Origin: Rhodobacterales bacterium LSUCC0031
GTDB taxonomy: Bacteria > Pseudomonadota > Alphaproteobacteria > Rhodobacterales > Rhodobacteraceae
Direction of reading: 5' to 3'
DNA length: 64,000 nucleotides
Assembly (NCBI GenBank): GCA_015689735.1
Contig: WVSP01000001.1
Coordinates: 856,001 to 920,000 of the forward strand
Shown one piece after another: positions 1-9,024 of this stretch. The position numbers were made by a program, and so were the translations under genes. How positions within the stretch are numbered: the stretch's first letter is position 1; each line of letters starts with the position of its first letter. The notes under the pieces were generated by a model that was not told the DNA's origin, searched no databases, and saw only the letters and a program-made list of their open reading frames with translations.

Positions 1-63
1 CCAACATGGGCGCGATATAGCGATGCCGTGTGCCTTGGGCAATCGGGCTGGATCAGTCGTCAT
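1..63 (-). CDS. possible start of an unidentified gene, cut by the window edge
   Basis: An ATG at position 63 opens a frame that stays open to the left edge (21 codons, beginning MTTDPARLPK). It overlaps the last codons and the stop of the Hint-protein gene, the usual geometry of translationally coupled genes in this genome. No domain can be recognised in so short a piece and there is no strong ribosome binding site, so it could be chance. Confidence 0.25.
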   Translation of the reverse strand, partial: MTTDPARLPKAHGIAISRPCW

Positions 64-1057
64 GCCCACGGCTGGCCCGAGTCAGGCGTTGGGCCGCGTC
101 GCGCGGGTCGCCCAAGACACGCGCATCCACTTCGAGGGCGGCAACAGCGCGGCGGTCGGCTGCGAAATCATCCGGTGATATCCCGTCAGGCAAGGGGCCA
201 TCGATTTCAGAGGTCACCAACATGCTTTCGACCGCGATGCCTTCGGCAAAGATCACTTCGCGACGGTCAAACAGGATTTGATAGCTGTCGATATGGCCGC
301 CCTCATCGCGCTTGACGTCGATGTCATTGACCAACAGGGCCGCCTTGACCAAGACCTCGGCGCGGCCGGTGCCAAGCTTGTCTCGGCGCTGCCAGATAAA
401 TAGTCGGTGTTCCGGGCTCAGCAGCAGGTCACGCGCGGCATGCAATGTCCCGGCTGCAATGCGGATCGGTGCGGCCGCCCCCGTTGCGCGGCGGGTCTGA
501 TGCCCGATCCAGCGAATCGGGCGGGGTCCATGATCGAGTGTCAGGACCATATCCCCGACCTTGAGCGTATCGACGGGCATTTGCGCGCCATCGGCCATGG
601 TAATCTGGGTGCCGGCGAAAAAGCTGACCGAAACGATGTCGGCGAAACGGCGTGGGGCAAGCGCAGCAGAGGAGCCGATCAGTTCATACTCAACCTTGGG
701 CCGGATGGGCGACAAGGGCAAAAGGTGGATCGTCGTCGCATCGCGTTGATTGGTGCGGCGCAGCACCAAAACCTCGATCGTCTCGCCTGAGGGCGCCATG
801 AAGCTGTGGCAATCGACAATGCTGAGCGTATCGCCCGGCTGACCAACCTGCGAGCCGGCGGCCACGATCTGCCGCTGCGTGTCACTTTCGCCGATATATA
901 GTTGTGCCGCTCTTGCGCCATTGCTCAGGCGATACGTATCGCCCGCAACCGCCGCCGGCCCGAGGCCAATCGGATCGCCCGAATTCGCACCGCTTTGCGC
1001 CCGTAGCGCAGTCGCCGGATAGGTGGCAAAACGGTAAAGTGGCGGGCAATCGCGCAT
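53..1057 (-). CDS. Hint (Hedgehog/intein-type) domain protein
   Basis: A 334-residue protein with a Hint_2-like module in its middle. The sequence FFAGTQITMADG, followed by VDTLKVGDMVLTLDHGPRPI and RWIGHQ, is the typical start of these domains in Rhodobacteraceae. LLSPEHRLFIW follows, with the conserved histidine. The N-terminal 140 residues look like a beta-rich domain. Many such proteins are thought to be surface or secreted self-processing proteins, but the usual catalytic Cys at the start of the Hint fold is not evident here (Phe-Phe-Ala-Gly-Thr). No signal peptide is clear. ATG at 1057 was chosen over the TTG one codon upstream. The function is unknown. Confidence 0.8.
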   Translation of the reverse strand: MRDCPPLYRFATYPATALRAQSGANSGDPIGLGPAAVAGDTYRLSNGARAAQLYIGESDTQRQIVAAGSQVGQPGDTLSIVDCHSFMAPSGETIEVLVLRRTNQRDATTIHLLPLSPIRPKVEYELIGSSAALAPRRFADIVSVSFFAGTQITMADGAQMPVDTLKVGDMVLTLDHGPRPIRWIGHQTRRATGAAAPIRIAAGTLHAARDLLLSPEHRLFIWQRRDKLGTGRAEVLVKAALLVNDIDVKRDEGGHIDSYQILFDRREVIFAEGIAVESMLVTSEIDGPLPDGISPDDFAADRRAVAALEVDARVLGDPRDAAQRLTRASRGHDD

Positions 1058-1179
1058 CAATTATCTTTCGTGAGTTTTCTGCTCTTTCGGTAGGGCGTGG
1101 CGTGGTTTTGGTCAAGTCTGGCCGTTGGCTGCGGTCGCTGCTAGACCAGCGCTGATAATTGCGAACAGGAGGCAAGATC

Positions 1180-1959
1180 ATGGATCTGGGGATAGCAGGA
1201 AAGCGCGCATTGGTCTGTGCATCGTCCAAGGGCTTGGGCCGCGGTTGCGCGGAAGCCTTGGCCGAGGCCGGCGTCGATCTGGTTCTAAACGCGCGCGGAG
1301 CCGAGGCGCTAGAAAAGACCGCACAAGAGATCCGCGATCGTTTCGGTGTCGAGGTCACGGCGATTGCCGCCGATATCACCGATGCCGATGATCGCGCCCG
1401 GGTGCTGGATGCGGCGGGTTCGGTCGATATCCTCGTGACGAATGCGGGTGGTCCGCCCCCCGGTATCTGGTCGGATTGGAGCCGCGACGACTTTATCCGC
1501 GCGCTCGATGCCAACATGCTGACGCCCATCGCGCTGATGACGGCGCTATTGCCCGGGATGATCGACCGCGGCTGGGGTCGGGTGGTGAATATTACCTCGC
1601 AATCGGTCAAGGCCCCGATCCCCGCGCTGGGCCTGTCGAATGCGGCGCGCACCGGCTTGACGGGGTATGTCGCAGGCACCGCGCGGCAGGTGGCGCAATA
1701 TGGCGTCACCATTAACAATATGCTGCCCGGCATCCATGCCACTGACCGCGCTGATGCATTGGATGCAGGTGTGGCGCGTCAGCAGAATATTTCGATCGAT
1801 CAGGCCCGCGAACAGCGCAAAGCCAGCTTGCCGACGCGCCGCTACGGCACCTCCGAGGAATTTGGTCAGACCTGTGCCTTCCTGTGCTCGCAGCATGCGG
1901 GATTCATCGTGGCGCAAAACATCTTGCTCGATGGCGGCGGCACCAACGCCACGATCTGA
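1180..1959 (+). CDS. SDR-family oxidoreductase
   Basis: A 259-residue short-chain dehydrogenase/reductase. The N-terminal dinucleotide-binding motif is a variant (CASSKGLGRG in place of TGxxxGIG), followed by the NAGG motif near residue 88 and an active-site Ser region (NITSQSVK). The expected catalytic Tyr position reads LSNAARTGL, so the usual YxxxK is not obvious. This is seen in the 3-oxoacyl-ACP reductase-like subgroup that begins MDLGIxGKRAL. The start at 1180 is fixed by an AGGAGG seven bases upstream (1167-1172). The substrate cannot be predicted. Confidence 0.85.
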   Translation: MDLGIAGKRALVCASSKGLGRGCAEALAEAGVDLVLNARGAEALEKTAQEIRDRFGVEVTAIAADITDADDRARVLDAAGSVDILVTNAGGPPPGIWSDWSRDDFIRALDANMLTPIALMTALLPGMIDRGWGRVVNITSQSVKAPIPALGLSNAARTGLTGYVAGTARQVAQYGVTINNMLPGIHATDRADALDAGVARQQNISIDQAREQRKASLPTRRYGTSEEFGQTCAFLCSQHAGFIVAQNILLDGGGTNATI

Positions 1960-2046
1960 ACTCAGCGGGGCGCGGGTCTGCTTGCCAGTCCGCGCCTTGG
2001 CTGCTAGCTCGTTTTTCCGAGGGAATTAATCGGATTTTCAGCGCCT

Positions 2047-3129
2047 ATGGCAGACGCCCCCCGCCTTGAAGTGGATCACCTCACCTGTCGATTCGACGGT
2101 CGCGATGTCGTGCGCGATGTGAGTTTCACCGTCCGTGCGGGCGAGGTGATGTGCCTGCTCGGCCCGTCGGGTTGCGGGAAATCCACCACCTTGCGGGTGA
2201 TTGCGGGTATCGAGCGTGAGATCGCTGGCGCAGTGCGTGCCAATGGGCGCATCTTGTCCGATGAGCGTGTGCATCTGCCACCCGAAGCGCGTGGCGTTGG
2301 GCTGATCTTTCAAGATTTCGCACTGTTTCCCCATCTCAGCGTTGCGCAAAATGTGGGTTTTGGCCTCAAGGGCGACAGGGCCGAGATTGCGGCCCGTGTT
2401 CATGAATTACTCAGCCGGGTCGATTTGGCGGGCTACGGCGACAAGGCGCCGCATATGCTGTCAGGCGGCGAGCAGCAACGCGTGGCCTTGGCCCGTGCTC
2501 TCGCGCCTCGCCCGCGCATCATGCTGATGGATGAACCCTTCTCCGGGCTCGACAACCGCTTGCGCGATGGGATCCGTGACGAGACGCTCCAGCTTTTGAA
2601 GGAGGAGGGGACAGCCGTTGTGCTTGTGACGCACGAACCCGAAGAAGCGATGCGCATGGCCGACCAGATCGCGCTGATGCGCGACGGGGTGATCGTGCAA
2701 AAGGGTGCGCCCTACAATGTATATAACGCCCCTGCCGACAAGGCCGCGGCCGCATTCTTCAGTGATATCAACGTGATCCGTGGAACGGTGCAAGGCGCGC
2801 TGGTCGATACCGCTTTTGGCCAATTCCTTGCACCCGGTCACCCTGATGGCACCGAGGTCGAAATCGTCTTTCGCCCCCAACATGTGAAGATCGACTTTGA
2901 CCGTGGCGGGCGGGGGCCAAACCCCACGCCGCAGGATGGTACTCCTGCCCGTGGCGTGGTCGCGCGCGCCCGCTTCATGGGGCATGAAAGCCTTGTGGAA
3001 TTCCGCATGGATTTCGACGGTGGCATCCTCAAGGCGACGGTGCCGGCGGTGTTCTTGCCCAAGCCCGATACGCCACTTTGGCTGACCGTGCGGCGCGATC
3101 GCTGCTTTGTCTTCGCGAAAAAGCGCTGA
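2047..3129 (+). CDS. ABC transporter ATP-binding protein, FbpC/PotA type
   Basis: A 360-residue ATPase of the iron(III)/spermidine-putrescine importer class. Visible parts are the Walker A motif GPSGCGKST (near residue 39), the Q-loop IFQDFALFPH, the signature LSGGEQQRVALARAL, Walker B IMLMDEPF and the H-loop THEP. They are followed by a C-terminal TOBE-like regulatory domain (VFRPQHVKI onward). No permease or binding-protein gene is adjacent, so the partner subunits must be encoded elsewhere. It stands between an SDR gene and tatA. No clear ribosome binding site precedes the ATG. Confidence 0.85.
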   Translation: MADAPRLEVDHLTCRFDGRDVVRDVSFTVRAGEVMCLLGPSGCGKSTTLRVIAGIEREIAGAVRANGRILSDERVHLPPEARGVGLIFQDFALFPHLSVAQNVGFGLKGDRAEIAARVHELLSRVDLAGYGDKAPHMLSGGEQQRVALARALAPRPRIMLMDEPFSGLDNRLRDGIRDETLQLLKEEGTAVVLVTHEPEEAMRMADQIALMRDGVIVQKGAPYNVYNAPADKAAAAFFSDINVIRGTVQGALVDTAFGQFLAPGHPDGTEVEIVFRPQHVKIDFDRGGRGPNPTPQDGTPARGVVARARFMGHESLVEFRMDFDGGILKATVPAVFLPKPDTPLWLTVRRDRCFVFAKKR

Positions 3130-3256
3130 TCATCATGCCCCGATAAGCGATTTGGGGCTTTGATCTGCCGCGTGGAACACATACCTATAGGTTCTGAAAA
3201 CCGAAAGCGAACCGCGCATCGGGGTGGTTTGCGCGGGTGGGGTTAGGGAGAAAGAC

Positions 3257-3478
3257 ATGCTCAACAATATCGGACCGGCGGGCCTTTTGCTGATCGCCAT
3301 CGTGGTGCTGGTGCTTTTCGGGCGCGGCAAGATCGCGGGCCTTATGGGTGAGGTCGGCAAGGGCATCACCGCCTTCAAGCGCGGCGTGAAGGACTCGACC
3401 GCAGAGATCGAGAATGCGGCTGATGATGGCACCCGGGCGCGCGATGTGACGCCGCAGGGCGAAAAAGACAAAGCCTGA
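3257..3478 (+). CDS. tatA: Sec-independent protein translocase subunit TatA
   Basis: A 73-residue protein with one N-terminal membrane helix (GPAGLLLIAIVVLVLFGRGK), the FGRGK hinge and an amphipathic helix (GEVGKGITAFKRGVKDS), then a charged tail. TatA oligomers form the passage for folded proteins with twin-arginine signals across the inner membrane. ATG at 3257 follows AGGGAG by six bases; an upstream in-frame start would add residues not seen in TatA. It is first in the tatABC operon, 57 bp ahead of tatB. Confidence 0.95.
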   Translation: MLNNIGPAGLLLIAIVVLVLFGRGKIAGLMGEVGKGITAFKRGVKDSTAEIENAADDGTRARDVTPQGEKDKA

Positions 3479-3535
3479 TCGCGCCGCCCCGTTGCGTGCC
3501 GCGCGGGGTTTGGCCTTTATTGAACAGGGACATGC

Positions 3536-4021
3536 ATGCCTGATATCGGCTGGATGGAGCTTCTGGTGATCGGTGTTGTTGCGCTGATCGTCGTGGGGCC
3601 TAAGGATCTTCCGGTGATGTTCCGGAAGTTCGGTCAATTCACCGGCAAGCTTCGGGCAATGGCGCGTGATTTCCAGCGCGCCATGAACGACGCCGCCGAC
3701 GAGGCCGGGGTCAGCGACATCAACCGTGATCTGCGCAAGGCGACCCAATATGCGCGCAACCCCGCCAAAGCGGGCATGAGCGCACTCAAGGACTCGCTGG
3801 GCGAGGATTTTGAACTCGACCCAAGCAAATATGCCGAAGGGAGCGAGACCCGTCGCATCGCCGAAGAGAAACTCGCCAATGCCAAGAAGCTGCGCGATGA
3901 AATCGACGCGCGCAACAAGGCGAAAGCAGCAAGCAATGCGGCCGCCGAGGTAACAGCGGCCCCTGCCGCCAATATCGGCCCCGCCGCTGATGCAGCTTCC
4001 ACGGACACCTCTAAATCATGA
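3536..4021 (+). CDS. tatB: Sec-independent protein translocase subunit TatB
   Basis: A 161-residue protein that begins MPDIGWMELLVIG, with the single membrane helix and the conserved VGPKDLP hinge of TatB. An amphipathic helix follows, then a long charged and Ala-rich tail. TatB works with TatC to recognise twin-arginine signal peptides. AGGGA sits six bases before the ATG. Its stop overlaps the tatC start (ATGA at 4018-4021), so translation is coupled. Confidence 0.95.
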   Translation: MPDIGWMELLVIGVVALIVVGPKDLPVMFRKFGQFTGKLRAMARDFQRAMNDAADEAGVSDINRDLRKATQYARNPAKAGMSALKDSLGEDFELDPSKYAEGSETRRIAEEKLANAKKLRDEIDARNKAKAASNAAAEVTAAPAANIGPAADAASTDTSKS

Positions 4022-4887
4022 GTGCAGAAGACAAGATCGAAGACAGCTCGGCGCCGCTGATCGAGCATCTGGCAGAGCTGCGCACACGGCTGATCCGATC
4101 CGTCATGGCCTTCGTCATCGGCATGGTCGCAATGTTCACCGTGGCGGAACCGATCCTTGAATTCATCTCGCAACCCTTGGCCGAAGTGTTGCGCGCCCGC
4201 GGAGAAGATGCGCGGCTCATCTTTACGGCGCCGCAGGAAAAATTCTTTGTCTTGATCCGTATCTCGATCGTGATGGGGTTTGCGGTCAGCTTTCCGGTGA
4301 TCGCCCATCAGCTTTGGCGCTTTGTCGCGCCGGGGCTCTATAAATCCGAGCAAGGTGCGATCCTGCCCTTCCTGATCGCCTCGCCCATGTTGTTCATGAT
4401 CGGTGCGTCCTTTGCGCATTATGTGGTCACGCCCCTCGCCATGAATTTCTTCATTGGCTTTTCTGATGCAATCCCGGCCCTCGCGAATTTGATCGCGGGC
4501 GATGGTACCTTCCAAAACCCTAATGCGACGCCCGATACGGGTATTCAGACCGTGTTTCTTGGGTCGGTGCGCGAAAGCCTTGATCTGGCGCTCAAGTTCA
4601 TCTTTGCCTTTGGGCTATGCTTCCAGCTGCCCGTTCTCTTGACGTTGATGGGCAAGGCCGGTCTGGTGACGGCCGCGGGCCTTGGGGCGGTGCGCAAATG
4701 GGCTGTCGTGGGCATCTTGACGCTGGCCGCGCTTGTCACGCCCCCCGATGTCGTGACCCAGTTGATCCTGTTCACCGCCGTTTACGGGCTTTACGAGATT
4801 TCGATCCTCTTGGTGCGCTTGGTCGAACGCAGCCGCATCCGTCGCATGCGCGCCGAGGGTCTTCTCGACGAAGACGAAGAGCTTTGA
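4018..4887 (+). CDS. tatC: Sec-independent protein translocase subunit TatC
   Basis: A 289-residue polytopic membrane protein with the TatC N-terminal signature (PLIEHLAELRTRLI), six predicted membrane helices, the conserved FxxP-type periplasmic loop and APQEKFF, and the C-terminal TPPDVVTQ motif. It is the main receptor for twin-arginine signal peptides. There is an insertion of roughly 30 residues around NLIAGDGTFQNPNATPD in the second periplasmic loop, as in other Rhodobacterales TatC. It overlaps tatB by four bases. Confidence 0.96.
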   Translation: MSAEDKIEDSSAPLIEHLAELRTRLIRSVMAFVIGMVAMFTVAEPILEFISQPLAEVLRARGEDARLIFTAPQEKFFVLIRISIVMGFAVSFPVIAHQLWRFVAPGLYKSEQGAILPFLIASPMLFMIGASFAHYVVTPLAMNFFIGFSDAIPALANLIAGDGTFQNPNATPDTGIQTVFLGSVRESLDLALKFIFAFGLCFQLPVLLTLMGKAGLVTAAGLGAVRKWAVVGILTLAALVTPPDVVTQLILFTAVYGLYEISILLVRLVERSRIRRMRAEGLLDEDEEL

Positions 4888-4891
4888 TCCC

Positions 4892-5731
4892 ATGACTGAT
4901 GCAACGCTTGCCCGCATCGCCGATGCGCTGGAACGCATGGCGCCGCCGCCCGCACCGACGCCTGATTGGCAGGCTGCGACCGCCTTTGTCTGGCATGCGA
5001 ACCCCGATCATCTGGCCCCCGTGCCGCGGGTCAACCGCGTGGCGCTCGACCTGCTGCGCGGCATCGATCGGTCGCGTGACACACTTTTGGCCAATACCGC
5101 GCAATTTGCCGCCGGTCTGCCCGCCAATAATGCGCTGTTGTGGGGGGCGCGGGGGATGGGAAAATCCTCGCTCGTTAAGGCGGTGCATGCCGCCTGTTTG
5201 ACGGACGCCCCCGATCTGAAATTGGTCGAGGTGCAGCGCGAAGACCTGCCTTCCATCGGCCGTCTGCTCACGCTGCTGCGCGCGGCCCCCGTGCGCGTTA
5301 TCCTGTTTTGCGACGACCTTTCATTCTCGCATGACGATCAGCATTACAAATCGCTGAAAGCGGTACTCGATGGCGGGGTCGAAGGGCGCCCGGACAATGT
5401 GATTTTCTACGCCACGTCGAACCGGCGCCACCTGATGCCCCGCGACATGATCGAGAATGAGCGCTCGAGCGCGATCAACCCCTCAGAGGCGGTGGAGGAA
5501 AAGGTCTCGCTCTCCGACCGCTTCGGGCTGTGGCTGGGTTTTCACGCCTGCACGCAGGATGAATACCTCGCCATGATCCGCGGTTATTGCGCTGCCTATG
5601 GGCTGGTGATTGCGGATGCGCGGCTGATTGCCGAGGCGATCGAATGGCAGGCCACGCGCGGCTCACGCTCGGGCCGGGTAGCATGGCAGTTTTTCTGCGA
5701 TTTGGCAGGGCGGTCGGGCGTCGCAATCTAG
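4892..5731 (+). CDS. DUF815-family ATP-binding protein
   Basis: A 279-residue P-loop AAA+ protein. The Walker A motif is LLWGARGMGKSSLVKA (about residues 84-99), followed by a Walker B-like LFCDDLSF and the ATSNRRHL sensor region. This family is regularly found just after tatC in Rhodobacterales. It follows tatC by four bases, so it belongs to the tat operon. Its role is not established; linkage to Tat is by position only. Its stop codon shares the bases CTAG (5728-5731) with the stop of the convergent AlkB-like gene. Confidence 0.85.
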   Translation: MTDATLARIADALERMAPPPAPTPDWQAATAFVWHANPDHLAPVPRVNRVALDLLRGIDRSRDTLLANTAQFAAGLPANNALLWGARGMGKSSLVKAVHAACLTDAPDLKLVEVQREDLPSIGRLLTLLRAAPVRVILFCDDLSFSHDDQHYKSLKAVLDGGVEGRPDNVIFYATSNRRHLMPRDMIENERSSAINPSEAVEEKVSLSDRFGLWLGFHACTQDEYLAMIRGYCAAYGLVIADARLIAEAIEWQATRGSRSGRVAWQFFCDLAGRSGVAI

Positions 5732-6783
5732 TGTAAAGGTGGCGCGCTGCGCGCTTGCGCCCACTCCATCACCCGTTGCGCGCGGCGGTCCATGATGCGC
5801 CGCCACAGGCGCGGCATGGTGGCAATCACGGCCATGATCGGCAAAGGATGGGGCAAGGTCGGCGCATCAGCCTGGGGGTTGAGCCGGTCATAGGGCCTGT
5901 CGGGATGCATATGATGCTCGGAATGGGCAGGCGCGTTCATCATCAAGTAGCTTGAAAAGCCGCTTGGCGCGTTCCAGCTATGGTGGGGGGCGACAGGTTC
6001 GCGCCGTCCATTGGGCAGAAGGCGGCGCGTCAGCCCATAATGCTGGATATAGTCCGACATCAAGATCTGCGCGCCGAACAGCCCCCACAGGAACGCCAGT
6101 GCGGCCGCGCCCCGCGCCCCCCCGATCCAAATCGCGCACAGCATCGCAAACGCGGCAAGCCCGATCCAAGCCGCGTAAGGGGTGGCCACCAGATGGGCCT
6201 TGCCCCCTTGCCGCTGGTTGCGGGCAAATTCGCTCGCCAAACCTGCGCGGAAAGACCCACGCCATGCCCGCGGCAAATAGGCCCAAAAGCTTTCGCCGGG
6301 AAGGGGCGTATTGGGGTCATCCACGGTGCCGACATGTCGGTGATGGACCAGCCGATGGGCCGAGACGTGATGCCCGAACCCCGTCACCCCATAGACCAGC
6401 GCACCCAACCCATATGCAACCCGATCCTTGCGATGGATCAACTCATGCGCGTTGGGATGGCTGACTTGCCCCATGAAACTGGCCAAGGCGAGGATCAATA
6501 CGAAGCTATGTGTCGTCGAAAGCCGCCCATCACCCAGCGCATCGATCACCAGAACCATCAACACCAGATGCATGATCCCCAGCCCAAGCGCGAGCCGCTC
6601 CGACCATGGGGCGTGGTCCGCATCGGCGTGACGGGGCGGGGCAAGCAGATGGTCAAGCCCGGCTGTGACCAGCGTGAGCCAAAAGAGGCAAAGCACCCCC
6701 GCGAACCCCCAGATGGTCGCGCCGAGCGCGATCAAGAGGGCGGGGGTCAAGGTGACAAGCGCGTAACATGCGATCACTGGCAC
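5728..6783 (-). CDS. AlkB-like membrane di-iron hydroxylase (fatty acid desaturase superfamily)
   Basis: A 351-residue integral membrane protein with the histidine clusters of non-haem di-iron alkane 1-monooxygenases: HELIHRK, HRLVHHRH, a QHYGL variant of the NYxEHYG(L/M) box, and HSEHHMHPDRPYDRL. Several hydrophobic helices precede and separate them. The family hydroxylates alkanes or related hydrocarbons with rubredoxin-delivered electrons. The second and third boxes differ from classical AlkB, and no rubredoxin gene is adjacent, so the substrate is uncertain. Confidence 0.8.
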   Translation of the reverse strand: MPVIACYALVTLTPALLIALGATIWGFAGVLCLFWLTLVTAGLDHLLAPPRHADADHAPWSERLALGLGIMHLVLMVLVIDALGDGRLSTTHSFVLILALASFMGQVSHPNAHELIHRKDRVAYGLGALVYGVTGFGHHVSAHRLVHHRHVGTVDDPNTPLPGESFWAYLPRAWRGSFRAGLASEFARNQRQGGKAHLVATPYAAWIGLAAFAMLCAIWIGGARGAAALAFLWGLFGAQILMSDYIQHYGLTRRLLPNGRREPVAPHHSWNAPSGFSSYLMMNAPAHSEHHMHPDRPYDRLNPQADAPTLPHPLPIMAVIATMPRLWRRIMDRRAQRVMEWAQARSAPPLH

Positions 6784-6929
6784 GGTGGAACCCTCAGATA
6801 TTCACGATCACGATCAAAACCCGCCAAAGATATTTGCCCAAGATTCCAGGCGAAACCATGGCCTTTCTTTCCCGTCGGCGGCGTATTAGGTGAAGAATGA
6901 CCAAAAAACGATGAAAGACGCCAGCGCCC

Positions 6930-8042
6930 ATGTCCTTTTTCAAGAAGCTCAAGGACCGGATGTTCAAATCCGCCTCGAAACTCGATGAGGGGTTGGATGC
7001 GATCATCGAGGAAGGGGCAGATCGCCCCAGGAGCCCCGACGCCGCCATAACACCCGAGGCATATCGTCAGTCGGACGCGCCTGCGCCGACGCCGACGCTG
7101 GAGCCGTCCCCCGAACCGCCTGCCCTGCCGACCCCCGCACCCGCGCCGGAGGCCCTCGCCGTGCCAAGGCCCGGCCTGATTGGCCGTCTGATGGGTCGCA
7201 GCGCCGCGCCACGGCGTGCGCTCGATGACGAGATGCTGGAAAGCCTCGAGGAACTGTTGATCGCCGCCGATATGGGCGTGGACACCGCACTCCGCGTGAC
7301 CGCTAACATGGCCGAAGGGCGCTTGGGCAAGATGATGTCATCGGGCGATATCAAGGCATTGCTCGCCGCCGAGATCACCCGCGTGATGGAACCTGTGGCC
7401 CGGCCCTTACCGATCTATCCAAAGAAGCCGCAAGTCGTGCTGGTCGTGGGTGTCAACGGCTCGGGCAAGACGACGACGATTGGCAAGCTTGCCAGCCAGT
7501 TCAAGGCTGCGGGAAAATCCGTGGTGATTGCGGCGGGTGACACGTTCCGCGCAGCGGCGGTCGAACAGTTGCAAATCTGGGGTGACCGGGCAGGTGTGCC
7601 AGTCTTGACTGCGCCCGAGGGGGGCGATCCGGCGGCACTTGCCTTTGATGCCATGGTTCGCGCCGAGGCTGACGGGGCCGATCTGTTGATGATCGACACC
7701 GCTGGGCGATTGCAAAATCGTGCCGACCTGATGGAGGAACTGGCCAAGATCGTGCGTGTTATTCGCAAACGTGACGCGGACGCGCCGCACAACACGCTGT
7801 TGGTGCTTGATGCGACCACGGGTCAGAACGCACTTAGCCAAGTCGAGATCTTCTCCAAGATCGCCGATGTCTCGGGGCTGGTGATGACCAAGCTTGATGG
7901 CACCGCCAAGGGTGGTGTTCTCGTTGCCTTGGCCGACAAGTTCGGCCTGCCGATCCATGCCATAGGTGTGGGCGAGCAGATTGACGATTTACAACCTTTT
8001 GACCCCGAAGAATTCGCCAAAGCGCTGGTTGGTATTGAATGA
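6930..8042 (+). CDS. ftsY: signal recognition particle receptor FtsY
   Basis: A 370-residue SRP-type GTPase. It has a short basic N-terminal membrane-contact helix (MSFFKKLKDRMFK) and a Pro/Ala-rich linker, then the N domain and G domain. The G motifs are VGVNGSGKTTTIGKLA, DTFRAAAVEQL, IDTAGRLQ and TKLDGTAKGG, ending with GVGEQIDDLQPFDPEEF. It receives ribosome-SRP complexes at the inner membrane. It is followed by EamA and yciB genes, an arrangement common in Rhodobacteraceae. Confidence 0.97.
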   Translation: MSFFKKLKDRMFKSASKLDEGLDAIIEEGADRPRSPDAAITPEAYRQSDAPAPTPTLEPSPEPPALPTPAPAPEALAVPRPGLIGRLMGRSAAPRRALDDEMLESLEELLIAADMGVDTALRVTANMAEGRLGKMMSSGDIKALLAAEITRVMEPVARPLPIYPKKPQVVLVVGVNGSGKTTTIGKLASQFKAAGKSVVIAAGDTFRAAAVEQLQIWGDRAGVPVLTAPEGGDPAALAFDAMVRAEADGADLLMIDTAGRLQNRADLMEELAKIVRVIRKRDADAPHNTLLVLDATTGQNALSQVEIFSKIADVSGLVMTKLDGTAKGGVLVALADKFGLPIHAIGVGEQIDDLQPFDPEEFAKALVGIE

Positions 8043-8110
8043 AAGCGACATTCGTTCACATGGGGTGTGTATAAGTTGACGCTCTTGTCAGCCGCCCTTG
8101 AGGCACCGCG

Positions 8111-9013
8111 ATGAGCGCTTGGATCACCGGAGTCGAAGGCACCGAGGCCGCCGCCCGCCTTGCGCTCATCCTCGCCTTGGTCGCGGCCATTCTGCACGCC
8201 GTTTTTGGTGCCTTGCAAAAGGGACGGCATGACCCGCTCTTGGCGCGTGGCGCGATCGACGCCTTTTATGCGCTGATCGCCTTGCCCTTTGCCCTTTTCG
8301 TCGTGCCATGGCCCGAGCCGCATATGTGGCCGATCTTTGCCGGCGCTTTCGTGATCCATGTGCTGTATAAATGGGCCACACTCGCGGCCTATCGCCGGGG
8401 GGCCTATACGGTCGTCTATCCGGTGATGCGCGGCACCGGGCCGCTTTTCGCGATCATCGGGGCCTATCTGTTGTTCGGCGAGACCTTTGCGCCGATGCAA
8501 TGGATAGGGGTCGCGGTGCTGCTTGCGGGGCTTTACGGGCTGGCGGCCTATAACCTTGCCCATGTGACGGTCGATCGCGACCGCTTGGTGCCTGCGCTGG
8601 CCTTCGCGGTGTTAACGGGCCTTTTTGTGGCGCTTTACACCACCTATGACGCCTATGGCATCCGGGCCACGGCCGATCCCTTCACCTTTCTGGCGTGGTT
8701 CTTTTTCATCGATGGGCTGCTTTTTCCCTTCATCGCGCTGCGCTTTTATCGCCGCATGCCCGACCCGCCGCCCATTGGCCCACTTCTGGCGCGCGGGCTT
8801 TTTGGCGCATTCGTGGCTTTCGCCAGTTTCGGGTCGATCATGCTGGCCACTCGCCTCGACAGCGTGGGTGAGGCCGCCGTCTTGCGCGAGACATCGACCG
8901 TTTTCGCCGCACTCATCGGCTGGCTGTTCCTGGGCGAGCGCGTCGGCCCGCGCCGATTGGCGTTGATGGGGTTGATCGCGGCGGGCGCGGTGATAGTTGA
9001 GTTTGGTGGATAG
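8111..9013 (+). CDS. EamA/DMT-superfamily transporter
   Basis: A 300-residue protein with about ten hydrophobic helices arranged as two EamA repeats. The motif MRGTGPLFAIIGAYLLFGE ends the first repeat and LRETSTVFAALIGWLFLGE ends the second. Members export small metabolites; the substrate cannot be told from sequence. GAGG sits seven bases upstream of the ATG. It lies 11 bp before yciB and is likely co-transcribed with it. Confidence 0.87.
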   Translation: MSAWITGVEGTEAAARLALILALVAAILHAVFGALQKGRHDPLLARGAIDAFYALIALPFALFVVPWPEPHMWPIFAGAFVIHVLYKWATLAAYRRGAYTVVYPVMRGTGPLFAIIGAYLLFGETFAPMQWIGVAVLLAGLYGLAAYNLAHVTVDRDRLVPALAFAVLTGLFVALYTTYDAYGIRATADPFTFLAWFFFIDGLLFPFIALRFYRRMPDPPPIGPLLARGLFGAFVAFASFGSIMLATRLDSVGEAAVLRETSTVFAALIGWLFLGERVGPRRLALMGLIAAGAVIVEFGG

Positions 9014-9024
9014 CAGGAGCGCGC

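Noticed and set aside
3634-4515. A 293-codon minus-strand frame opposite tatB and tatC
   Set aside because: Antisense of the tat genes with His/Asp-rich composition.
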